64,000 nucleotides of DNA from Actinophytocola sp963727495 (lineage in GTDB: Bacteria; Actinomycetota; Actinomycetes; Mycobacteriales; Pseudonocardiaceae): NCBI GenBank assembly GCA_963727495.1, contig CAVSGQ010000020.1:186001-250000 (forward strand), read 5' to 3'. The translations under genes and the position numbers were made by a program. The notes beneath the pieces were generated by a model. It did no database searches, had not been told where the DNA came from, and saw only the letters and a program-made list of their open reading frames with translations. Shown piece by piece: positions 57,897-64,000 of the stretch. How positions within the stretch are numbered: position 1 is the stretch's first letter; each line of letters begins with the position of its first letter.

Positions 57897-59895
57897 GTGA
57901 ACGTCCTGTCGGTGGATCTCGGCACGTCCAACACGGTTGCCGTGCTGGCCGCGCACGGCCGCCCGCCGCGGGTTGTCGACGTGGACGGGGCGTCGATGAT
58001 GCCCTCCGCCGTGTTCGCCGCCGAGGACGGTCACCTCGTGGTCGGCCGGGACGCCGAACGCCGCGCCCGGCTCGACCCCGCTCGCTTCGAGCCCAACCCC
58101 AAGCGCCGCGTCGACGAGGGCACGTTGCTGCTCGGCGACCAGGTCGTGCCGGTCACCGACGCGCTCGCCGGCGTGCTGCGCCGGGTCCTCGACGAGACCT
58201 CCCGCCAGCTCGGCGGCGCCAAGCCGGACGAGGTGCGGCTGACCCACCCTGCGCAGTGGGGCCCGGTGCGGCGCAACGTGCTGCTGTCCGCGGCGCGGCA
58301 GGCCGGCATGGGGGCCAACCTCGTGCTGGTGCCCGAGCCGGTGGCCGCGGCCGCGCACTTCGCCTCCTTTCCCGGCCAGACCCTCGCGCCCAACCAGGCG
58401 CTGGCCGTCTACGACCTGGGCGCCGGCACGTTCGACGTGGCGATCGTCGGCGCCACCCAGAAGGGCTTCGTGGTGCTCGCCGAGGGCGGCCTGCCCGACC
58501 TCGGCGGGCTGGACGTCGACCAGGCGCTGCTCGAGCACGTCGGCCGGCAGGTCTCGCACCGGGAGCCGGGGCGCTGGCAGTCGCTGCTGCGCCCGGTGAG
58601 CACCGCGGACCGGCGTGCGCAGCGCGCGCTGCGCGAGGACGTGAAGGCGGCCAAGGAGTCGCTGTCCCGCCACCCGCAGACCGAGGTCCCGCTGCCGGAG
58701 CCCTTCGAGGACGTGCTGGTCACCCGGGTCGAGCTGGAGGCGCTGATCCGGCCCGGCCTGCTGCGCAGCGTCGAGGTGCTGGCCGGCACCATCCGCTCCA
58801 CCGGGATGACCCCCGACCGCCTCGTCGGCATCTACCTGGTCGGTGGCTCGAGCCGCATCCCGCTGATCGCGACCTTGATCGCCGAGCAGCTACGGGTCGT
58901 GCCGACGAGCCTGGACCAGCCGGAGACCGCCGTCGCGCTGGGTGCGCACCACGTGCCGCAGGAGGGCGTCACGATGCGCACCAGCGACATCAGCAACACC
59001 ATCGAGGACGTGCGGCGCACCCAGCAGATGGTGGCGCCCCGGGGCGGCGGGTTCGCCGCACCCCCCACCGGAGCCACGCCGGCGGCGAGCGGGTTCCCGA
59101 ACAGCGGACCGCAGCGCCTGCCGCAGGGCCCGCCGCAGCAGGGTCCGCCGCAGCGGCGGTCCGCAGCAGGGTCCGCAGCAGGGTCCGCCGAGCACACCGA
59201 CGCCGGCGATGGCGTCGGGCATGGGACCGGGTTTCGGCCCGCCGCCGCCCTCCGCCCGGGGCACGTCCAACCGGGGCTGGTACATCGCGACCGCCGTGGT
59301 GGCGGTGCTGGTGATCGCCGTGGTCAGCATCCTGGTCGCCACGTCGGGCAGCGGCGGCGGCACCGCGTCCTCCTCCGACTGCCAGGACCGGCAGGCCGAC
59401 GACAAGGGCTTCAGCGAGTGCATGCGCCGCCTCGCCGGGGCGGTCGCGGAGAAGAACGACTGCCAGAAGGGCGCGATCAACCCGCTGGGCGGCGAGACGA
59501 TGGAGACGCCCGGCGCCACCACCGCGTCCTGCACGATGGCCGACGACTACACGGTCATGTACCTGCACTTCGGCAAGAGCGAGAAGGCCGACGGCAGCGA
59601 GCAGTCCGGCGCGGACACCGCCAAGCAGTACATGGACACGATCAAACAGCAGTTCAAGAACCTCGAGACCGCCGGCGGCGACCCGGAGGAAGGTGGCTGG
59701 GACGGCGACGGCCTGTCCGGCACCTACTACTCGATCGACCTCGGGTTCGGCAGCGGCGTGCTGGTCTTCCAGGTGAACGACTCGCCGGTGGCGGGCGTCC
59801 TGATGCGCATCAGCACCGACACCACGTCCTCGGGCGCCAAGATGAGCGAGTTCTTCGACAAGCACGTCAAGCCGGGCAGCGACGGTGGCGCGTAG
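57897..59895 (+). pseudogene. Membrane-anchored Hsp70-like protein 1 (frameshift in a Gln/Pro repeat linker)
   Basis: From GTG 57897 (after GAGGGGAG) the first 400 residues form an Hsp70/actin-type ATPase: SVDLGTSNTVAVLA, VPEPVAAAAHFA, YDLGAGTFDVAIV, GIYLVGGSSRIPLIATLI. A Pro/Gln linker follows. One base appears to be missing near 59160, inside a tandem GGTCCGCAGCAG tract. The other frame continues through a transmembrane helix (GWYIATAVVAVLVIAVVSILVA) and an outside domain with four cysteines (DCQDR, SECMRR, NDCQKG, ASCTMA) to TAG 59893-59895. The indel may be a sequence error, or a variable tract. Confidence 0.72.
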
Positions 59896-59913
59896 CAACG
59901 GCCAGGGAGAGCT

Positions 59914-61731
59914 GTGACCGTCCTTTCGGTGGATCTGGGGACCTCCAACACGGTCGCCGTGCTGGCCGCCCACGGGCTGCCGCCCCGCGTGGTCGAGGTG
60001 GACGGCGCCGCGACCATGCCGTCGGCCCTCTTCGCCGCCGAGGACGGGGGGCTGGTCGTCGGCCGGGACGCCGAGCGCCGGGCCCGGCTGGATCCCGCCC
60101 GGTTCGAGCCCAACCCGAAGCGCCGCGTCGACGAGGGCACGCTGCTGCTCGGCGACGTCGTCGTGCCGGTCACCGACGCGCTGTCCGCCGTGCTGGGCCG
60201 CGTCGCCGAGGAGACCTCCCGCCAGCTCGGCGGGGCCAAGCCGGACGAGGTCCGGCTGACCCACCCCGCCCAGTGGGGACCCGTCCGCCGCAACGTCCTG
60301 CTCGCCTCCGCCCGGCTGGCCGGCATGGGGCCGAGCCTCGTCCTCGTGCCCGAGCCGGTGGCCGCCGCCGCGCACTTCGCCTCGTTCCCCGGCCAGCGCC
60401 TCGGCCCCGGCCAGGCGCTCGCGGTCTACGACCTCGGCGCCGGCACCTTCGACGTGGCCCTCGTCGGCGTCACCCAGAACGGGTTCTCCGTGCTCGCCGA
60501 GGCGGGCCTGCCGGACCTCGGCGGGCTGGACGTCGACCAGGCGCTGCTCGAGCACGTCGGCCGCGAGGTGTCCGTGCGCGACCCCGGCCGCTGGCAGCAC
60601 CTGCTCCGCCCGGAGTCCACCGCCGACCGCCGGGCGCGGCGGGCCATGGCCGAGGACGTCAAGGCCGCCAAGGAGTCGCTGTCCCGGCACCCGCAGACCG
60701 AGGTCCCGCTGCCCGAGCCGTTCCCGGACGTGCTGGTCACCCGGGTCGAGCTGGAGGCGCTGATCCGCCCCAGCCTGCTGCGCAGCGTCGAGCTGCTGGC
60801 CGGCACCATCCACGCCGCCGGCCTCACCCCCGACCGGCTAGCCGGCATCTACCTGGTCGGCGGATCCAGCCGCATCCCGCTCATCGCCACGCTGATCGCC
60901 GAGCAGCTGCGGGTGGTCCCGACGAGCCTCGACCAGCCGGAGACCGCCGTCGCGCTGGGCGCGCACCACGTGACCCAGGAAGGCGTCAGCCTGCGCACCC
61001 GCGACCTGGCCGGCGTGCCGCAGCCGCCCGGCCCGGCGCACCCGCACGGCCCGCCGACGGGCCCGCGTCCGGTACCTGGACCGCAGCCAGGGCGACCGGT
61101 CGGGCCGCCGTCGGGACCGATGCCCGGGCCCGCGCCGCACCTGCCGCCCGGCTACCCGCCGGGCGCGCCGGTGCCGGCGCGCCGGACCGGGCGGCGCACG
61201 GTGTGGCTGGGCATCGCCGGGGTGGTGGCGCTCGCGATCCTGGCCGCCGGTGCGGTGTTCCTGCTCCGCCCGTCCAGCGACCTGCCGTCCGCCGAGGACT
61301 GCAAGCAGAAGGGCGACACCGACAGCCAGGGGTTCACGCGGTGCCTGCGCCAGCTCGCCGGCGCGGTCGCCGACTCCGACGAGTGCCGGCCGGCCGCGGA
61401 GGGCTCCGGCGCGGACGTGTCCTGCGCGCTGTCGGACGACTACCAGGTCAGCTACGCGCAGGTGGCCTCCGTGGACGACGCCGCCAAGGTCGCGAACACC
61501 CAGCTCGGCACCATGACCGAGGGCAGGCACGTGGAGGCCGACTGGCGCGGCAACGGGCTGGCCGGGAGGTTCCGGGCCGGGGTCAGCGGCGGCACCGGGA
61601 TGCTGGTGTTCACCGTCTCCGACCGCCCGCTGGTCGGCTGGCTCAGCAAGACCGAGCTGCGCGCGTCCGACGAGTTCACCCCGGACACGCTCGCCGACTT
61701 CTTCGCCGAGCACGTCCAGCCGGGCACCTGA
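59914..61731 (+). CDS. Membrane-anchored Hsp70-like protein 2
   Basis: The 605-residue intact paralogue of the previous gene has an Hsp70-type ATPase domain (about 1-370: SVDLGTSNTVAVLAAHGLPP, AVYDLGAGTFDVALVG, GIYLVGGSSRIPLIATL). A Pro-rich linker (about 375-425) and a transmembrane helix (VWLGIAGVVALAILAAGAVFLL) follow, and then an outside domain with four Cys (EDCKQKG, TRCLRQLAG, DECRPA, VSCALSDDY). There is no substrate-binding domain like that of DnaK, so it is not a normal chaperone. GTG 59914 follows AGGGAGAG. The TGA overlaps the next ATG. Confidence 0.85.
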   Translation: MTVLSVDLGTSNTVAVLAAHGLPPRVVEVDGAATMPSALFAAEDGGLVVGRDAERRARLDPARFEPNPKRRVDEGTLLLGDVVVPVTDALSAVLGRVAEETSRQLGGAKPDEVRLTHPAQWGPVRRNVLLASARLAGMGPSLVLVPEPVAAAAHFASFPGQRLGPGQALAVYDLGAGTFDVALVGVTQNGFSVLAEAGLPDLGGLDVDQALLEHVGREVSVRDPGRWQHLLRPESTADRRARRAMAEDVKAAKESLSRHPQTEVPLPEPFPDVLVTRVELEALIRPSLLRSVELLAGTIHAAGLTPDRLAGIYLVGGSSRIPLIATLIAEQLRVVPTSLDQPETAVALGAHHVTQEGVSLRTRDLAGVPQPPGPAHPHGPPTGPRPVPGPQPGRPVGPPSGPMPGPAPHLPPGYPPGAPVPARRTGRRTVWLGIAGVVALAILAAGAVFLLRPSSDLPSAEDCKQKGDTDSQGFTRCLRQLAGAVADSDECRPAAEGSGADVSCALSDDYQVSYAQVASVDDAAKVANTQLGTMTEGRHVEADWRGNGLAGRFRAGVSGGTGMLVFTVSDRPLVGWLSKTELRASDEFTPDTLADFFAEHVQPGT

Positions 61732-62114
61732 TGCCGCACCTCGGCCTGGTCACCCTCGTCGTGCGCGACTACGACGAGGCGATCGCGTTCTACGTCGGCG
61801 CGCTCGGCTTCGAGCTGCGCGAGGACGGCCCGCCGGCGGACGGCAAGCGGTGGGTGGTCGTGGCACCGCCCGGGGCGCGCACCGGCCTGCTGCTGGCCCG
61901 GGCCGACGGCCCCGCGCAGGAGGCCCGGGTCGGCGACCAGACCGGCGGGCGGGTGGGGTTGTTCCTCGACACCGACGACTTCGCCCGCGACCACGCGCGG
62001 ATGCTGGCCGCGGGCGTCCGGTTCGAGGAGCCGCCCCGGCACGAGCCCTACGGCACGGTCGCCGTGTTCCGCGACCTGTACGGCAACCGGTGGGACCTCG
62101 TCGAACCGCGTTAG
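61731..62114 (+). CDS. VOC/glyoxalase-like protein, single domain
   Basis: The 127-residue product has one VOC module: HLGLVTLVVRDYDEAIAFYVGALGFEL at the start, RTGLLLARADG, VGLFLDTDDFARDHARMLAAGVRFEEPPRHEPYGTVAVFRDLYGNRWDLVEPR at the end. The Glu near the end and the central His fit a metal site. The ATG shares one base with the stop of the Hsp70-like gene (TGATG). It is convergent, overlapping by four bases, with the 40-residue gene. Confidence 0.85.
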   Translation: MPHLGLVTLVVRDYDEAIAFYVGALGFELREDGPPADGKRWVVVAPPGARTGLLLARADGPAQEARVGDQTGGRVGLFLDTDDFARDHARMLAAGVRFEEPPRHEPYGTVAVFRDLYGNRWDLVEPR

Positions 62115-62233
62115 CGCCGGTTGCGCAGCGCCCGGATGCCCAGCACGATCGTCGCGACCAGCGCGCCGATGATGCCGATCTCGAGCAGGGTCGACTCCAG
62201 GCCGGTCGGCTGGAGGTCGATGGCGAGCGGCAT
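62111..62233 (-). CDS. Forty-residue membrane protein beside DUF3046-recA
   Basis: A 40-codon frame reads from ATG 62233 to TAA 62111-62113: MPLAIDLQPTGLEST, then a hydrophobic helix LLEIGIIGALVATIVLGIRAL and a basic end RNRR. It overlaps the VOC stop by four bases. On the minus strand the bases GAGAAT lie six bases before the ATG and may serve as a weak -10. Single-helix proteins of this size are easily missed by gene callers. Confidence 0.55.
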   Translation of the reverse strand: MPLAIDLQPTGLESTLLEIGIIGALVATIVLGIRALRNRR

Positions 62234-62255
62234 GCCGCCATTCTCGCCGGTCTCG

Positions 62256-62261
62256 TAGGCT
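62256..62261 (+). promoter_or_regulatory. -10 element TAGGCT of leaderless DUF3046 gene
   Basis: TAGGCT lies seven bases before ATG 62269. Confidence 0.5.
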
Positions 62262-62268
62262 GGTGTCG

Positions 62269-62463
62269 ATGCGTATCACCGTCTTTCGCAAGATGATGGC
62301 CGAGGAGTTCGGCGAGATCCGCGCGGACATGCTGGCCCGGGACCACGTGTTCAGCGCACTGGAGAACCGCACGGTGGACCAGGCGCTGGAGGCCGGGGTG
62401 TCCACCAAGGAGATCTGGCGAGCCGTGTGCGAGGTGTTCGAGGTGCCACCGGAGCGCCGTTGA
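62269..62463 (+). CDS. DUF3046 protein
   Basis: The 64-residue protein reads MRITVFRKMMAEEFGEIRADMLARDHVFSAL then a segment VDQALEAGVSTKEIWRAVCEVFEVPPERR. This family is found just upstream of recA in many actinobacteria (Rv2738c type). Function unknown. ATG 62269 is chosen because the hexamer spacing excludes the GTG at 62263. Confidence 0.88.
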   Translation: MRITVFRKMMAEEFGEIRADMLARDHVFSALENRTVDQALEAGVSTKEIWRAVCEVFEVPPERR

Positions 62464-62486
62464 GGGTTCGGCGTGTCGCCGTCGGA

Positions 62487-62502
62487 TCGAACAGGCGTTC
62501 GG
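62487..62502 (+). promoter_or_regulatory. LexA/SOS box of recA
   Basis: TCGAACAGGCGTTCGG has one change from the TCGAAC-N4-GTTCGA consensus. It directly precedes the TAGCCT hexamer, so LexA would cover the promoter. Confidence 0.85.
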
Positions 62503-62503
62503 C

Positions 62504-62509
62504 TAGCCT
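62504..62509 (+). promoter_or_regulatory. -10 element TAGCCT of recA
   Basis: TAGCCT two bases after the LexA box. Transcription would start near 62516, giving a leader of about 117 nt to ATG 62633. Confidence 0.55.
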
Positions 62510-62632
62510 GTTGTCCACAACCGGGTCAACGATCCACAGGTCGCGCCGAGCGGCCCGAAATCGTCGGACCCTCCCGATAACGTCGCAGGCGTGAGTGCAA
62601 AACGGTCTCGACAGAATCAAGGTGGATCTCAG

Positions 62633-63679
62633 ATGGCAGCAGCTCCCGATCGCGAGAAGGCGCTCGACCTGGCCCTCGCCCAGATCGACAAGAACTTCGG
62701 CAAGGGATCGGTGATGCGTCTCGGCGACGAGAGCCGCGCACCGATCGAGATCATCCCGACCGGCTCGATCGCGCTGGACGTGGCGCTGGGCATCGGTGGT
62801 CTGCCGCGCGGTCGCGTCGTGGAGATCTACGGCCCGGAGTCGTCCGGCAAGACGTCGCTGGCGCTGCACGCGGTGGCCAACGCGCAGAAGGCGGGCGGCA
62901 TCGCGGCGTTCATCGACGCCGAGCACGCACTCGACCCCGAGTACGCCAAGGCGCTCGGCGTCGACACCGACGCGCTGCTGGTGTCCCAGCCGGACACCGG
63001 TGAGCAGGCGCTGGAGATCGCGGACATGCTGATCCGCTCCGGCGCGCTGGACATCCTCGTCATCGACTCGGTCGCCGCGCTGGTGCCCCGGGCCGAGATC
63101 GAGGGCGAGATGGGCGACAACCACGTCGGCCTGCAGGCCCGGCTGATGAGCCAGGCGCTGCGCAAGATCGCCGGCGCGCTGAGCAACTCCGGCACCACCG
63201 CGATCTTCATCAACCAGCTGCGCGAGAAGATCGGCGTCATGTTCGGCTCGCCGGAGACCACCACGGGTGGCAAGGCGCTCAAGTTCTACGCGTCGGTGCG
63301 GCTGGACGTGCGGCGCATCGAGACCCTCAAGGACGGCGGCGAGCCGGTCGGCAACCGCACCCGCGTCAAGGTGGTCAAGAACAAGGTGGCGCCGCCGTTC
63401 AAGCAGGCCGAGTTCGACATCCTCTACGGCAAGGGCGTCAGCCGCGAGGGCTCGCTGATCGACATGGGTGTCGAGCAGGGCATCCTGCGCAAGTCCGGTG
63501 CCTGGTACACCTACGAGGGCGACCAGCTCGGGCAGGGCAAGGAGAACGCCCGCAAGTTCCTGCGCGACAACCCCGACGTGGCCAACGAGATCGAGAAGCG
63601 GATCAAGGACAAGCTCGGCATCGGCGCCAAGCTCGACGCCGACGACTCCGAGCCCGCCCCCGCCCCCGTCGACTTCTAG
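62633..63679 (+). CDS. recA: Recombinase RecA
   Basis: RecA forms filaments on single-stranded DNA, drives strand exchange and triggers LexA self-cleavage. The 348-residue protein starts MAAAPDREKALDLALAQIDKNFGKGSVMRLG, has GPESSGKTS (Walker A), VIDSVAALVPRAEIEGEMGD and INQLREKIGVMFGSPETTTGG (loop L2). It is intein-free, in contrast to M. tuberculosis RecA. ATG 62633 follows AAGGTGG with good spacing, and the GTG at 62591 in the same frame is not needed. Confidence 0.98.
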   Translation: MAAAPDREKALDLALAQIDKNFGKGSVMRLGDESRAPIEIIPTGSIALDVALGIGGLPRGRVVEIYGPESSGKTSLALHAVANAQKAGGIAAFIDAEHALDPEYAKALGVDTDALLVSQPDTGEQALEIADMLIRSGALDILVIDSVAALVPRAEIEGEMGDNHVGLQARLMSQALRKIAGALSNSGTTAIFINQLREKIGVMFGSPETTTGGKALKFYASVRLDVRRIETLKDGGEPVGNRTRVKVVKNKVAPPFKQAEFDILYGKGVSREGSLIDMGVEQGILRKSGAWYTYEGDQLGQGKENARKFLRDNPDVANEIEKRIKDKLGIGAKLDADDSEPAPAPVDF

Positions 63680-63685
63680 CCGGCG

Positions 63686-64000
63686 ATGGCGGGACGGCGA
63701 CACGGCCGGAGGGCGGGCGACGAGGCGGCCTCCGGCGCGCGGCGCCGGGCGCCTGCCGAGGAGGTGGACCCCGTCCAGCGGGCGAGGGACATCTGCCTGC
63801 GCCTGCTCACGGCCCGGCCGAGGACGAGGCTCGAGCTGCATCAGGCTCTGCTGCGCAAGGGGATCGAGGAGGACGTCGCCGACCAGGTACTCGGCCGCCT
63901 CGATGAGGTGGGCCTGGTCGACGACGCGGCGTTCGCCGAGCTGTGGGTGCGTTCGCGGCACACGTACCAGGGGCTGGGCCGCCGCGCGCTGGCCACCGAG
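63686..64000 (+). CDS. recX: RecX regulator of RecA (truncated by the window end)
   Basis: RecX binds RecA filaments and limits them. From ATG 63686 (six bases after the recA stop) 105 codons are visible. They comprise a basic, Arg-rich N-terminal segment (GRRHGRRAG) and then the three-helix RecX repeat: QRARDICLRLLTARPRTRLELHQALLRKG followed by EDVADQVLGRLDEVGLVDDAAFAELWVRSRH. The C-terminus lies outside the window. The gene order recA-recX is typical. Confidence 0.93.
   Translation, partial: MAGRRHGRRAGDEAASGARRRAPAEEVDPVQRARDICLRLLTARPRTRLELHQALLRKGIEEDVADQVLGRLDEVGLVDDAAFAELWVRSRHTYQGLGRRALATE

Noticed and set aside
57789..62114. A single uninterrupted plus-strand frame of 1441 codons
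   Set aside because: It joins the first Hsp70-like gene, an out-of-frame reading of the second, and the VOC gene. Homology switches frame near 59160, and the middle part is low-complexity shadow. It is an artefact of high GC plus one missing base.
1..64000. tRNA, rRNA, insertion sequences or prophage genes
   Set aside because: I saw no tRNA-like T-loop (GGTTCGAATCC type), no transposase motifs and no phage proteins. The repeats found are short and intergenic.

Overview
The window is GC-rich actinobacterial chromosome. Gene order and content (ctaE-qcrCAB, a DEDDh exonuclease with a GIY-YIG domain, NlpC/P60 hydrolases, pimB, a fadD15 remnant, an ArsA-like ATPase, a lysophospholipid-type acyltransferase, aroG, a PknL-type kinase with its divergent partner, a polyprenyl synthetase, an MTHFR-like gene, lppM, then DUF3046-recA-recX) recall, from general knowledge, the Rv2171-Rv2196 and Rv2736c-Rv2738c neighbourhoods of Mycobacterium tuberculosis. 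The pyrophosphate-type phosphofructokinase signature and the carotenoid genes favour a Pseudonocardiales organism such as Amycolatopsis. The genus is inference.

Layout. 1-4680: a truncated receiver-like gene, then cytochrome oxidase subunit III and the cytochrome bcc complex. 4695-8359: a lipoprotein serine hydrolase and, on the minus strand, an inositol-catabolism trio (iolC, Cgl0159-family aldolase-like, iolB) coupled to the DEDDh exonuclease. 10145-18022: a NYN-domain protein, cell-envelope enzymes (an NlpC-VanY hybrid, a RipA-like hydrolase, a gluzincin), pimB and a 21-bp repeat array. 18038-20388: a minus-strand operon with a WXG-CHAP protein and two YbaB/EbfC-like proteins. 20487-30406: fadD15 remnant, SRPBCC proteins, a phosphoesterase, ATPase, glucokinase-like ROK, acyltransferase, exoribonuclease, PPi-PFK and amidase. 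30420-37140: globin, aroG, WS/DGAT, a PASTA kinase with its divergent HTH partner, and a MauE-like protein. 37145-43146: two small proteins and the carotenoid genes crtE-crtI-lipoprotein-crtB. 43243-53028: metF, lppM, DUF885, a second 21-bp repeat array, an SOS-box operon, a Clp-N guard-like gene with a divergent HTH gene, and small enzymes. 53042-64000: a heavily frameshifted Lhr-type helicase, two tandem membrane Hsp70-like proteins, and the recA region.

Two genome-wide traits stand out. First, many genes have a TAnnnT hexamer 6-8 nt before an ATG or GTG with no ribosome-binding site, so leaderless transcription appears common. Second, at least five loci (fadD15-like, crtB, DUF1801, lhr, Hsp70-like 1) carry one or more one-base frameshifts between otherwise intact coding segments. 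This points either to residual indel errors in the sequence or to recent decay, and those products should be read with caution.

The best candidates for less-described biology are the WXG-CHAP/YbaB operon, the Hsp70-TM-four-cysteine paralogue pair, the LexA-box HEPN/mycothiol-isomerase operon, the stand-alone Clp-N protein with its divergent HTH gene, the MauE/small two-cysteine protein cluster, and the 21-bp repeat arrays confined to two convergent intergenic regions.
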